Below, piece after piece: positions 40,548 to 49,134 of a DNA stretch of 64,000 nucleotides. The notes under the pieces are model-generated. The model was given only the letters and a program-made list of their open reading frames with translations. It was not told the origin of the DNA and searched no databases. The stretch comes from Mesorhizobium comanense (GTDB taxonomy: Bacteria > Pseudomonadota > Alphaproteobacteria > Rhizobiales > Rhizobiaceae): positions 1 through 64,000 of the forward strand of contig NZ_SCNN01000014.1 in NCBI RefSeq assembly GCF_005503535.1. Reading direction: 5' to 3'. Position 1 is the stretch's first letter; every line of letters begins with the position of its first letter. Made by a program: the position numbers and the translations under genes.

Positions 40548-40778
40548 TGACCTTTGCCGAAAAATGCAAATTGCTCGGCATCCGCCGGGGGTCGAACAGA
40601 TCCCCGGCGGTCACCGGCAATCGGCTGCGCACGGCACTTCTGCCGCGCCGCTGACCACGGCGCACGGGCAACCGCTATCGTGGACACTGCGTAAATCTTG
40701 ACATTTCCGGCCGGCGCACGATCTTCGTAAAAAGGGGGAATTCTCTTAGTCGGCTGCAGCCGAAGCTCGTGTATCCGC

Positions 40779-41726
40779 ATGCCAAGTTTGAAAAGCCACG
40801 TCGTTTCCTTCGTGCTCAGGCATAGCCGCAAGAAGGCCTTTTCCAGCCCGCAGAACCTGCAGCGCTGGATAGCGGCCGCGCGCAAGAGAGAGGATCATCA
40901 TCCACCGGCCTCCCTGCGCCAGCGTCTCACCATCGAGACACGCACCGTCGACGGCTTTCCGGTTTACGAGATCGCCCCTCGATCCGGCATAAGCAAGCGG
41001 ATTCTCTACCTGCACGGCGGCGCCTATGTCTTTGAAATCACGCCCTATCATTGGAACCTGATCGGCGACATGGCCGACCGTCTGGGTTACGGCATCACCG
41101 TGCCGATCTACCCCATCGCGCCCGAGCACGACTTTCACGCCATGTTCGGCATGGTCGGCGATGTTTACCGGCAGATGCTCGATGAAACGGAAGCCCGCGA
41201 CATCGTCTTCATGGGTGATTCAGCCGGCGGCAACATGGCCGTGGTGCTGACGATGATGGCCGCCGAGGAAGCCCTGCCGCTGCCGTCGCGCCACGTGCTG
41301 ATCTCGCCGGGCGTCGACATGTCGCTCACCAACCCCGCAGTGTTCGAGGCCGAGCGCAACGACCCCTGGCTTGGCATTCCAGGCGGCCTGGAGGCGATCC
41401 GCATGTACAGCGCGGGCATCGAGCGTGACGACTGGCACATCAGCCCGCTCTACGGCGACCTGTCAGTGCTCCCCAAGACCTTGCTCCTGACAGGCTCGCG
41501 CGATCTTCTCACACCCGACAACCTGGTCTTCGCCGAAAAGGCGCGCGCGGCCGGCGTCGATATCGAAGTCGTCTACGAGGAAGGCATGTTCCACGTCTGG
41601 CCATTGATCGACATGCCGGAATCTCGTCGGGCGCGCCAGCATATCGTCGCGTTTCTAGGCGGAGAAACGAAGGTATCGCGCGGCTGGACCGCGGGGTGGT
41701 CGCTGCAGCGCCAGCCCGCAACATGA
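40779..41726 (+). CDS. Alpha/beta hydrolase (HSL/esterase family)
   Basis: This 315-residue protein has the hormone-sensitive-lipase signature: YLHGGAYVFEI as oxyanion hole, FMGDSAGGNMAV with the nucleophilic Ser, TGSRDLLTPDN with the Asp, and GMFHVWPL with the His. It probably hydrolyses short-chain esters in the cytoplasm. There is no signal peptide. It is monocistronic. Confidence 0.9.
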   Translation: MPSLKSHVVSFVLRHSRKKAFSSPQNLQRWIAAARKREDHHPPASLRQRLTIETRTVDGFPVYEIAPRSGISKRILYLHGGAYVFEITPYHWNLIGDMADRLGYGITVPIYPIAPEHDFHAMFGMVGDVYRQMLDETEARDIVFMGDSAGGNMAVVLTMMAAEEALPLPSRHVLISPGVDMSLTNPAVFEAERNDPWLGIPGGLEAIRMYSAGIERDDWHISPLYGDLSVLPKTLLLTGSRDLLTPDNLVFAEKARAAGVDIEVVYEEGMFHVWPLIDMPESRRARQHIVAFLGGETKVSRGWTAGWSLQRQPAT

Positions 41727-41763
41727 TCGTTGCAATGGGCGCGGGTTGATACGCGCCTCGCCG

Positions 41764-42219
41764 CTACGGTTTGATCAGTCCGCCATGGTATTCCAGCCGA
41801 TAGACTTCCCGCTCCTCGACGTAGATGCGCTCGATCCCGCTGAACGCCTCGACGTCCTGGCTGCTGTTGTCGACGTAGCGGTATTGCCGAACAGCATATT
41901 CAAAAGCGCCGAGGAACCTGCCGAGCCCATAGAGGGCGGACAACGCTTCCCGGATGACCGCACCGGCGGCGGTTGCGTCGATCAATTCCGGATCGAGCAC
42001 ACGGCCATAATAATTCATGGCCCAGACGGGTTCGTCATCTTTCCAGACAAGTTCCTGGCCAAGAAAGTCGGTCCCGCCAAAATAGCTGTCCAGATAGCGC
42101 CACGGCCCGCGCTCGTAGCGAATGTCATGCGAGGCTGTCCGGCATGACGATGACGGGCTGCCGCCTCCGACATAGGCCGCCGACTTTGCTTCCAGGATAA
42201 AGGTCCCGAGACCATTCAT
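41764..42219 (-). CDS. DUF5680-like protein
   Basis: This 151-residue protein has FILEAKSAAYVGGG, SHDIRYERGPWRYLDSYFGGTDFLGQELVW and VWAMNYYGRVL, which fit the DUF5680 family. Function is unknown; members are often beside XRE regulators or stress genes, which is not the case here. A GAGCGGGCAAG stretch precedes the ATG. It lies downstream of the LysR gene on the same strand, about 120 bases away. Confidence 0.75.
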   Translation of the reverse strand: MNGLGTFILEAKSAAYVGGGSPSSSCRTASHDIRYERGPWRYLDSYFGGTDFLGQELVWKDDEPVWAMNYYGRVLDPELIDATAAGAVIREALSALYGLGRFLGAFEYAVRQYRYVDNSSQDVEAFSGIERIYVEEREVYRLEYHGGLIKP

Positions 42220-42341
42220 GACTTGCCCGCTCAGTGGAACTTACGACGCCCCAGGAAACATCGACCCGCGCAGAACTGATCGCCCGCACTCCCTGAAACG
42301 GATCAGGTTCCTCCCCAACAAGCCGGATGGGCTCGCCCGGA

Positions 42342-43241
42342 TCAGAACTTGCCGGTCTCCCGGAACACTTCGAAGGTCGCGCGGATATGGTCGGCAACCG
42401 CCTTGACCGGCGCGCTGGCGTCCGGCGCCACCACCATGGCCAGATTGTAGGTGCCGATATCGGGCATGCCGTCCTTGGGGCAGAGTTCGACCATGTCGTT
42501 GCCAAGGAAGGATCGTGGCAGCGGCGCGACCGCGAGGTCGGCCATGATGGCGGCGCGCTGGCCGGCTGTATGCGCGCTCATATAAGCGACACGGTAGTTG
42601 CGGCCCTCGCGTCCGAGCGCATCGAGCGCGCCGGCCCGCCAGGCGCAGCCCTCTTCCCACAGCGACACCGGCAGCGGTTCGCGCAGATGCGCGCAGCCGC
42701 CCTTGGCGCCGGCCCACACGATCGGTTCGGTCAACAGCACTTCAGCGCCGAGCGCGCTCGTCTTGTAGGAGTTCGTCAACAGCGTGATGTCGAGCGCCCG
42801 GTCGTCCATGCGCCGGCGCAGATTGCTGCTCTGATCGATGGTGACGTCAACCGCGATCGAAGGATGCGACTGCGCGAAACGCTTCAAGACATGCGGCAGC
42901 ACGCGCTCGCCGTAATCGTCCGGAGAGCCCAGCCGAACCACGCCGACGATGTCGGGAATGATGAACTTCGACACCACCTCGCGGTTGATCGACAGCAGCC
43001 GGCGGGCATAGCCGAGCAGCATTTCGCCATCGGTGGTCAGCGTCACCGAACGCGCGTCGCGCGCGAACACGGAGCGGCCGAGAATGTCCTCCAGCTTCTT
43101 GATTTGCATCGACACGGCCGACGGCGTGCGAAAGACCGCGTTGGCGGCCGTGGTGAAGCTGCCAGTCTCGGCAATCGCCACGAAAGTGCGCAAAACGTCG
43201 AGATCGAGCAAAGGCAGCGGATGATTGAGCGGGGCGTTCAT
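42342..43241 (-). CDS. LysR-family transcriptional regulator
   Basis: This 299-residue protein has the N-terminal helix-turn-helix (LDVLRTFVAIAETGSFTTAANAVFRTPSAVSMQIKKLEDILG) and the substrate-binding domain beginning GVVRLGSPDDYGERVLP. It is divergent from the tiny ORF at 43460 across 218 bases, a typical arrangement in which the LysR protein controls the divergent gene. The effector is unknown. Confidence 0.92.
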   Translation of the reverse strand: MNAPLNHPLPLLDLDVLRTFVAIAETGSFTTAANAVFRTPSAVSMQIKKLEDILGRSVFARDARSVTLTTDGEMLLGYARRLLSINREVVSKFIIPDIVGVVRLGSPDDYGERVLPHVLKRFAQSHPSIAVDVTIDQSSNLRRRMDDRALDITLLTNSYKTSALGAEVLLTEPIVWAGAKGGCAHLREPLPVSLWEEGCAWRAGALDALGREGRNYRVAYMSAHTAGQRAAIMADLAVAPLPRSFLGNDMVELCPKDGMPDIGTYNLAMVVAPDASAPVKAVADHIRATFEVFRETGKF

Positions 43242-43459
43242 GGCGATTAGCCTTCAATTTTTCTGATACAAAGCATCATTCCATTTCGTTTGATTGAACA
43301 TTAGATCGGGAGCATAGTCAACTCCATCGATTGAGGATGCTGCCACAAGCAGCCATGAAACGACCCCGACACAGTCCCGCAATCGACATGAAATGAAGCT
43401 GAAACAGACCTGACGTAACCAGCGGCTGCCGGGCACTCCCCGGCGCAAAGGAGAAAGAA

Positions 43460-43630
43460 ATGTCTATCCTGTCGTCCCTCGGCCGCATCGCGACCGAATT
43501 CAGCGCGGCCCGCGCCCGCTATCAGACCGAACGCGCCATCCGTTCCCTGCCGATCGAATTGCAGAAGGATATCGGCTGGCCCGAGGCTTCCGACACCAAG
43601 ACCGGCATTCGCAATGGCATCGGATCCTAG
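43460..43630 (+). CDS. DUF1127-like small protein
   Basis: This frame encodes 56 residues beginning MSILSSLGRIATEFSAARA and containing RAIRSLPIELQKDIGWPEAS. The last part repeats the motif of the tiny protein at 40362. AAAGGAG lies eight bases upstream of the ATG, and a strong terminator follows, so it is an expressed unit. The family comprises very small Arg-rich proteins of largely unknown function. The divergent LysR gene probably regulates it. Confidence 0.75.
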   Translation: MSILSSLGRIATEFSAARARYQTERAIRSLPIELQKDIGWPEASDTKTGIRNGIGS

Positions 43631-43664
43631 GCTGGAGCGAAGTAAACCGTGTGTACCTTGTGCT

Positions 43665-43698
43665 GAAGGCCTGCCGCGCGACCGCCCGGCAGGCCTTC
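43665..43698 (+). terminator. Intrinsic terminator of the tiny ORF at 43460
   Basis: GAAGGCCTGCCG (43665-43676) pairs perfectly with CGGCAGGCCTTC (43687-43698), 12 bp with a 10-base loop. A short T-rich stretch follows. It is 35 bases past the stop. Confidence 0.75.
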
Positions 43699-43950
43699 TC
43701 ATTTGCATTCAAATGATTTCAGGAGCCATGCCGCCGCTGCATGGCGCATATGAGCAAGCCGCATAGCGCCGCAATTTTCAAGCTAACCAACTGTAAACAA
43801 TCAAAGATTCTGAGCACCCTGCCCAAATATGTCGCATCCGGTGTCGCTTTTCATATCAAGTGCTTCGCTTTTGCGATTTAGTTTCCGCTCACACAAGCCT
43901 ATATCACCGCCAGCAAACGAGCTGCCCCACTCCATCAAGCGAAGGCGACC

Positions 43951-44056
43951 CGTTTAGAGCGACGTGCGTCCAATTGGACGCACAAAATACGCTCTAACAC
44001 TTTGAGTCTGCGCATCGTGCTTTCCGAAAATCGGTTCGATTTTCGGGCCGATGCGC
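43951..44056. repeat. Rhizobial intergenic mosaic repeat with two palindromic modules
   Basis: The first module is GTGCGTCC-AATT-GGACGCAC (43964-43983, perfect), flanked by TTTAGAGCG and CGCTCTAA in opposite orientation. The second is GCGCATCG...TTCCGAAAATCGG-TTCGATTTTCGG...CGATGCGC (about 44009-44056). I recall both as parts of a repeat family dispersed in Mesorhizobium. It ends about 24 bases before the tiny ORF at 44080. Upstream, 43700-43950 holds no gene, only TGTCGC direct repeats at 43830 and 43842. Confidence 0.7.
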
Positions 44057-44079
44057 TGAGCAACCGATTGGAGATGATC

Positions 44080-44214
44080 ATGAAGCTTTTTGCCCGCCTC
44101 TTCGCCCGCCGCGAAATGAACCTGACCACGGCTCTCGAGCGTCAGCGCCTCGCCAACACCATGCCCGGCCAGACCGGCGCGATGGCTGCGGCTCGCCTCG
44201 GCTTCATCGCCTGA
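44080..44214 (+). CDS. Tiny basic protein, 44 residues
   Basis: The frame reads MKLFARLFARREMNLTTALERQ and ends AAARLGFIA. GGAG lies six bases before the ATG and a terminator follows 45 bases after the stop, so expression is likely. The N-terminus could form an amphipathic basic helix. It is not clearly homologous to the QKDIGWP pair, although the size and location are similar. Function is unknown. An in-frame ATG two codons upstream is an alternative start. Confidence 0.55.
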   Translation: MKLFARLFARREMNLTTALERQRLANTMPGQTGAMAAARLGFIA

Positions 44215-44258
44215 CATTTTCTGAAGGCAGCGCATCCCTGCCGCTGCTTCATGCCTGC

Positions 44259-44291
44259 AACGCCGCCTGGCTCAGCCACGGCGGCGTTTTT
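44259..44291 (+). terminator. Intrinsic terminator of the 44-residue ORF
   Basis: AACGCCGCC (44259-44267) pairs with GGCGGCGTT (44280-44288); a nested TGGC/GCCA stem fills the loop, and TTTTT runs from 44287. It is a typical rho-independent terminator. Confidence 0.85.
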
Positions 44292-44370
44292 GTTGCGTCC
44301 GGCCGCCCGCGCCCTCCATTGCAAGCGCAATTGCCGCCGTCATGCCGGCGATCGCGAACAACAATTGCCC

Positions 44371-44392
44371 ATTTGCGACCCATGTCGCAAAT
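44371..44392. promoter_or_regulatory. Perfect 9-4-9 inverted repeat upstream of the GlxA-like regulator
   Basis: ATTTGCGAC (44371-44379), CCAT, GTCGCAAAT (44384-44392) is a perfect repeat about 105 bases before the regulator's start codon. The GTCGCAAAT arm recurs exactly at 29207-29215 in the mttB-corrinoid promoter region. It is a candidate autoregulatory site. Confidence 0.6.
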
Positions 44393-44440
44393 TTAATCTC
44401 GGCCAGGCGGTGTAGCCGATTGACAGCCAAGGTTTTTCCT

Positions 44441-44466
44441 GATGTCGCTATGCTATTCGCGACATC
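44441..44466. promoter_or_regulatory. Perfect 8-10-8 inverted repeat next to the GlxA-like start
   Basis: GATGTCGC (44441-44448) and GCGACATC (44459-44466) are perfect complements 10 bases apart. The repeat ends 30 bases before the GTG start, and an upstream TTGACA (44420-44425) could be a -35 box. It is likely an operator, possibly for the regulator itself. Confidence 0.6.
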
Positions 44467-44496
44467 CTGTTCGCGTCATCGCCAGATGAGGTTCCC

Positions 44497-45498
44497 GTGA
44501 ACGCCGTCAAGCATCCGATCAAGCGATCGTTTGTGTTCTTCCTTGTCCCCGATTTCACCATGATCGCTTTTGCGACCGCTCTCGATCCGCTCCGCTCCGC
44601 CAACCGCATGCTCGGCTACGAGGCCTACCGCTGGCGCCTCGCCAGCATCGACGGCAAGCCGGTGCGGGCCTCCAACGGCGTCGAATGCGCGGTCAACACC
44701 TCGCTCGAGGACGAGCGCAAGAAGATGGCCGGACCTGACCGGCCCAACATGGCCATCGTCTGCAGCGGCATCAATGTCGAGCGCTACCAGAACAAATCGG
44801 CCTTCGCCTGGCTGCGCGAAGAATACAATCGCGGCGTGGCCGTCGGCGGCCTGTGCACGGGCGCGCATATCCTGGCTGCGGCCGGCCTGCTGTCGAACAA
44901 GCGCTGCGCCATCCATTGGGAAAACCTGCCCGGCTTTTCCGAGGCGTTCCCGAAAGCCAATGTCTTTGCCGACCTCTTCGAGATCGACCAGAACATCTAC
45001 ACCTGCGCCGGCGGCACCGCCGCGCTCGACATGATGCTCAAGCTGATCGGCGACGATTTCGACGAGAGCCTCGTCAACCGGGTCTGCGAGCAGGTGCTTA
45101 CCGACCGCGTGCGCAGCCCGACCGACCGCCAGCGCCTGCCGCTGCGCGCCCGGCTGGGCGTGCAGAACTCGAAAGTGCTGACCATCATCGAGCTGATGGA
45201 GGGCAATCTTTCCGAGCCGCTGTCGCTGATCGAGATCGCCGACCATGTCGATCTGTCCCGCCGCCAGATCGAGCGCCTGTTCCGCACCGAAATGGGCCGT
45301 TCCCCTGCCCGTTACTATCTGGAGATCAGGCTCGACCGGGCCAGGCACCTGCTCATCCAGTCGTCGATGCCGGTCGTCGAGGTGGCGGTCGCCTGCGGCT
45401 TCGTCTCGGCCTCCCATTTCTCCAAATGCTACCGCGAGCTCTATGCACGCTCGCCGCAGCAGGAGCGCGTCGACCGCAAGCAACTGCTGGCTGCTTGA
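44497..45498 (+). CDS. GlxA/GbdR-like transcriptional regulator (DJ-1/PfpI domain plus AraC HTH)
   Basis: This 333-residue protein has an N-terminal amidotransferase-like domain (FVFFLVPDFTMIAFATALDPLRSANR; Cys120 in GGLCTGAHILAAAGLL) and a C-terminal AraC helix-turn-helix pair (EPLSLIEIADHVDLSRRQIERLFRTEMGRSPARYYLEIRLDRA). Regulators of this layout include GbdR, which activates glycine betaine and dimethylglycine catabolism in Pseudomonas. The betaine-type genes in this window make a GbdR-like role plausible, though carnitine or amino-acid responsive members also exist. GTG start with GATGAGG upstream. Two perfect inverted repeats precede it. It converges on the TauABC-type transporter. Confidence 0.87.
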   Translation: MNAVKHPIKRSFVFFLVPDFTMIAFATALDPLRSANRMLGYEAYRWRLASIDGKPVRASNGVECAVNTSLEDERKKMAGPDRPNMAIVCSGINVERYQNKSAFAWLREEYNRGVAVGGLCTGAHILAAAGLLSNKRCAIHWENLPGFSEAFPKANVFADLFEIDQNIYTCAGGTAALDMMLKLIGDDFDESLVNRVCEQVLTDRVRSPTDRQRLPLRARLGVQNSKVLTIIELMEGNLSEPLSLIEIADHVDLSRRQIERLFRTEMGRSPARYYLEIRLDRARHLLIQSSMPVVEVAVACGFVSASHFSKCYRELYARSPQQERVDRKQLLAA

Positions 45499-45515
45499 GG
45501 ATCAAAGCTTGATCC
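45499..45515. terminator. Small hairpin between convergent genes
   Basis: GGATCAA (45499-45505) and TTGATCC (45509-45515) are perfect complements around AGC, in the 20-base gap between the GlxA-like gene and the ABC ATPase gene. It may end transcription from both sides, but is short and lacks a T-tract. Confidence 0.4.
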
Positions 45516-45518
45516 GCA

Positions 45519-46316
45519 TCAGGCCCTGGCCGGCTGAGCCTGTGCCGTCCGCATCGCCTCGGCACGGATGTCCTCGGTCAGCCGGGCCTTCAGGCCTGAG
45601 AATTCCGGACTGGTCTTGAGCGTGTAGTGGCGCGGATGCGGCAGGTCGATGGCGACATCCGACTTGATGCGGCCTGGCCGCGCCGTCATCACGATGACGC
45701 GCGAAGCCATGAAGATCGCCTCCTCGATATCGTGGGTGACGAACAACACCGTCTTCTTGCGCCGTTCCCAGATGCCGAGCAGCAATTCCTGCATCAGCCC
45801 GCGGGTCTGGTTGTCGAGCGCGCCGAATGGCTCGTCCAGCAACAGGATTTCGGGATCGTTGGCGAGCGCGCGGGCGATGGCCGTGCGCTGCTGCATGCCG
45901 CCGGAAAGCTGCTTTGGCCAATGGTTCTCGAAGCCCTTCAGCCCGACCAGATCGACATAGGAGGCGACGATCCCGTCCCGCTCCTTTTCAGCCATGCCGC
46001 GTTCACGCAGGCCGAAGGCGATGTTCTCGGCGACCGTCAGCCATGGGAACAGCGTGTAGGACTGGAACACCATGCCGCGGTCCGGTCCCGGCCGCGTCAC
46101 CGCCTTGCCGTCAAGCAGCACGCGGCCCTCGCTCGGGGCCTCGAGACCGGCGACGATCCTGAGCAGCGTCGACTTTCCGCAGCCTGACGGCCCCAGGATG
46201 GTGATGAAATCGTTGGCGGCAACCGCCAGGTCGACCGGCATCAGCGCCTTGACCGGCTGTCCGCCGCGCACGCCGGCAAAGGTGCGCGACACGCCTTCGA
46301 TCAGAAGCTTGCTCAC
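45519..46316 (-). CDS. ABC transporter ATP-binding protein (NitT/TauT type)
   Basis: This 265-residue protein has Walker A GPSGCGKST, signature LSGGMQQR, Walker B ILLLDEPFGALD and the switch His in FVTHDIEEA. It belongs to the nitrate/taurine/sulfonate family of importers. It starts at a GTG overlapping the permease stop (GTGA), completing a three-gene operon of binding protein, permease and ATPase. The substrate is unknown; sulfonates, aromatic compounds, or amine-type solutes are all reported for the family. Confidence 0.92.
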   Translation of the reverse strand: MSKLLIEGVSRTFAGVRGGQPVKALMPVDLAVAANDFITILGPSGCGKSTLLRIVAGLEAPSEGRVLLDGKAVTRPGPDRGMVFQSYTLFPWLTVAENIAFGLRERGMAEKERDGIVASYVDLVGLKGFENHWPKQLSGGMQQRTAIARALANDPEILLLDEPFGALDNQTRGLMQELLLGIWERRKKTVLFVTHDIEEAIFMASRVIVMTARPGRIKSDVAIDLPHPRHYTLKTSPEFSGLKARLTEDIRAEAMRTAQAQPARA

Positions 46317-47092
46317 GCCAGGCTCCACGGAAAGAGCCAGCGGTTGAACGCCTTGAAGGCGAAATCGGACAACAGCCCTATAAGCCCGATGACGATGATG
46401 CCGAAGATGATCTGCCCGGTCGCCAGCCGCGACTGGCTGTTGATGATCATGTAGCCGATACCAGAGGACGAGCCGATCAGTTCGGCGACGATGACATAGG
46501 TCCACGCCCAGCCGAGCACCAGCCGCAGCGTCTCGGCGATTTCAGGCGCATTGGCCGGCATGATCACCCGCTTGACGATGCTGTTGTTCGTCGAGCCAAG
46601 CGTATAAGCGGCCTCGACAAGGTCGCGCCGCGTCGACCCCACCTTGACGGCGATGATCAGGATGATCTGGAACACCGAGCCGACGAAGATGACCAGCAGC
46701 TTCTCCAGTTCACCAATGCCGGCCCACAGGATGAGCAGCGGAATGAAGGCCGAGGCCGGCAGGTAGCGGGCGAAGGAGACGAAGGGCTCCAGGAACGCCT
46801 CCACCGGCTTCCAGGCGCCCATCGCGATGCCGATCGGCACGGCGACGACCGATGCCAGCAAAAAGCCGCCGAAGACCCGCCAGATGGTGATCAGTATGTC
46901 GAGCCAGAAACGGTCCTCGACCAGCAGCCGCCAGCCATCCCTCAGCATCGATAGCGGATCGGCGAGGAAGATGCGGTTGACGTGCCCGCCAAGCGTGATC
47001 CAGGCCCAGAAGGCGATGAACAGCACGAAGAAGGAGATGCCGAGCACGGTTCGCAGGCCCGGCGAGACTGGATGCAAGGGGCGCATCTTCAT
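46313..47092 (-). CDS. ABC transporter permease (NitT/TauT type)
   Basis: This 259-residue inner-membrane protein has six predicted helices and the permease motif EAAYTLGSTNNSIVKRVIMPANAPEIAETLRL (EAA loop), which contacts the ATPase. IFLADPLSMLRDGWRL at the start is typical of SsuC/TauC. It is coupled to the ATPase by a GTGA overlap and lies 60 bases after the binding-protein gene. Confidence 0.92.
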   Translation of the reverse strand: MKMRPLHPVSPGLRTVLGISFFVLFIAFWAWITLGGHVNRIFLADPLSMLRDGWRLLVEDRFWLDILITIWRVFGGFLLASVVAVPIGIAMGAWKPVEAFLEPFVSFARYLPASAFIPLLILWAGIGELEKLLVIFVGSVFQIILIIAVKVGSTRRDLVEAAYTLGSTNNSIVKRVIMPANAPEIAETLRLVLGWAWTYVIVAELIGSSSGIGYMIINSQSRLATGQIIFGIIVIGLIGLLSDFAFKAFNRWLFPWSLA

Positions 47093-47153
47093 CCTTTGTC
47101 AGCGGGAAGCGACGGCGCCTGGCGCCGCCGCATGATGGGCAAAGGTGAAGCTG

Positions 47154-48104
47154 TCAGTTCGACACCGCGCTGGTGTCGGCCAGCGTCGCCACATCGGGCG
47201 CGTCCTTGATCAGCCCCATCTGCAGCAGCAGCTCGCCGGCGGTCTTGGAAAAGTCCTGGAATTCCTTGGTGAAGAACTGCTTGTTCTCTGTCCTGTCGGC
47301 CCATTTCAGATATTTCGCCGAATCCTCGAACTCCTTGGCCGACTGCTTCACGTCGGCGCCCATGATCCCGTAGGATTTCTGGGGATCGGACTTGATCAGG
47401 TCGAGCGCGTCGAAATAGCTGTCGGCCAGCGCCTTGGCGGCATCCGGGTTGGCCTTGAGGAATTCGGGCGTGCAGCCGACCGTGTCGAGCACCATCGGGT
47501 AATCGAGCGTGGTCGCCAGGATGTGGCCCTGGTCGGCCTTGTCGCGCACCGCCGAGATGAACGGCTCATAGGTAACCGCGGCATCGTTCTGACCGGCGAG
47601 GAACGCTTGTGCTGCCGCGTCGGGCTCGAGGTTGACCACGGTCACGTCCTTGGTCGACAGGCCGTTCTTGTTCAGCACCCAGGCCAGCATGAAATAAGGC
47701 GACGTGCCCGGCGCCGACGACGCGACGTTCTTGCCCTTGAGATCAGCGACGGTCTTGATGTCGTTGCGCACGACAATGCCGTCGGCGCCATAGGATTTGT
47801 CGAGCTGGAAGATCTGCTTGGTGGTCACCCCGCTGGCGTTCCACACCAGCCATGTCTCGACAGTGGTTGCGGCGCATTGCAGGTCGCCGCTGGCGATGGC
47901 GAGCGGGCGGCTTGCCTGCGGCACCTTCTTCAAGGTCACGTCGAGCCCATGCTTCTCGAAGAGCCCTGCCTGCTTGGCAAGCGTCAGAGGCGCGAAGCCA
48001 GTCCAGCCGCTGATACCGATGGTGACCGATGTGGCGGCCATCACCGGCGCGGACAGACCGGCGGCAAGCGTCAAGGTTGCGGCGAAAACGGCGATCCTGC
48101 TCAT
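47154..48104 (-). CDS. ABC transporter substrate-binding protein (NitT/TauT type)
   Basis: This 316-residue periplasmic protein has a signal peptide (MSRIAVFAATLTLAAGLSAPVMAA). The binding domain starts VTIGISGWTGFAPLTLAKQAGLFEKHGLDV, characteristic of the SsuA/TauA/NMT1 group, with KGKNVASSAPGTSPYFML in the second lobe. It delivers an unknown solute to the permease. The start is fixed by AAGGGGAACTC upstream and by the signal sequence; further upstream codons are in frame but unlikely. The operon converges with the GlxA-like regulator. Confidence 0.92.
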   Translation of the reverse strand: MSRIAVFAATLTLAAGLSAPVMAATSVTIGISGWTGFAPLTLAKQAGLFEKHGLDVTLKKVPQASRPLAIASGDLQCAATTVETWLVWNASGVTTKQIFQLDKSYGADGIVVRNDIKTVADLKGKNVASSAPGTSPYFMLAWVLNKNGLSTKDVTVVNLEPDAAAQAFLAGQNDAAVTYEPFISAVRDKADQGHILATTLDYPMVLDTVGCTPEFLKANPDAAKALADSYFDALDLIKSDPQKSYGIMGADVKQSAKEFEDSAKYLKWADRTENKQFFTKEFQDFSKTAGELLLQMGLIKDAPDVATLADTSAVSN

Positions 48105-48247
48105 GCGAGTTCCCCTTTTGTTTCTCCGGCGAAATTGTTCACAGACGCCAATGGGCTTGTCAATCAACAGGAACGTGTTCCGTCTCGGCAGGGCTTGGCT
48201 CACCCAACTCAGAATCGCGCTTCCGGGAAACCCGTGCCAGATCCTTG

Positions 48248-49042
48248 CTATTGGCGCGGCGAACCAAGGAGAAGAATCGGACAGCGATCGGCGACCGGAT
48301 ACGTTCCGCTTGGCACGAGACGAACATCGGCGAAGTAGTGTGAAGCCTCCGCCACATGGACGGCCTCGTTAAGCCAGCAGCAAATCGTGTCGGAGCCCTT
48401 GTAAAGGTCGATGAAGGCGAAGGCGTCCGGCTGCCATCCGCCCGCCGCCATCAATGCCTTGCGGTCGCCGAACATCTCGTTGATGGCATCCAGGACGGCG
48501 GACATCTTCAAGCCATAGTCGGGCGCCGCGACAGGAAGCGACAAAGCGGTGCGCAGCACGATCTCGGCGAGTGCCTTTATCCTGCCGCCCAGCGCATCCG
48601 CCCTTATCGCGTCGAGCGGCTCGGTCTTGGCCGGGCGCGCAAAAAGCCTGATGCCCGCGCGACCGCCCGGTCTCAGCACCCTGGCCATTTCCTCCAGGCA
48701 CCGGAGCCGCTGAGCTTCGCTCGTCACGGCCGAAAGACATCCGTCGCCGACAATTGCGTCGATGCCCTTGTCCGGCAATGGAAGATCGAGCCAGTTTCCG
48801 AGAACCACCTTGCGGGTCGCGCTATCGCCGATCCACAACGCGCCGATCATATGCGGGTTGGCGTCTATCGCCACCAGGGCCTTGCCGAGCCTTGCCAATT
48901 CCGGCGTGACGCCGAGCAGAGCCATCTCGGCGCCGTCCGTATCGATCAGGCTTTTCAGCACCTCCACGACATCGACGGGCGGCCGCAGAGGCGCTTTTAT
49001 GAGATCCCATGTACGAAACAGATTAGCCCACAGGTCGGACAT
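48248..49042 (-). CDS. Class I SAM-dependent methyltransferase
   Basis: This 264-residue protein has a Rossmann methyltransferase fold. AEMALLGVTPELARLG, VAIDANPHMIGALW (acidic loop after beta-2), DAIVGDGCLSAV (motif for SAM adenine) and EEMARVLRPGGRAGIRLF are typical. The N-terminus MSDLWANLFRTWDLIKAPLRPP is unlike that of ubiquinone or amino acid methylases. It is divergent from an ATP-grasp-like gene over 92 bases, so the two may work together on an unknown substrate. The start has GAGGGGC upstream. Confidence 0.82.
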   Translation of the reverse strand: MSDLWANLFRTWDLIKAPLRPPVDVVEVLKSLIDTDGAEMALLGVTPELARLGKALVAIDANPHMIGALWIGDSATRKVVLGNWLDLPLPDKGIDAIVGDGCLSAVTSEAQRLRCLEEMARVLRPGGRAGIRLFARPAKTEPLDAIRADALGGRIKALAEIVLRTALSLPVAAPDYGLKMSAVLDAINEMFGDRKALMAAGGWQPDAFAFIDLYKGSDTICCWLNEAVHVAEASHYFADVRLVPSGTYPVADRCPILLLGSPRQ

Positions 49043-49134
49043 GCCCCTCGCCCCCTTGTTGCGCTTACGCACTTTGCCCCAGCGGATTCCAGTATATTAT
49101 CACTTTCTGAAACGAAAGATGGCCGGGGGGCCGA

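Noticed and set aside
43951..44056. Attachment site or insertion sequence end
   Set aside because: No transposase, integrase or target duplication nearby; pattern fits a dispersed intergenic mosaic repeat.
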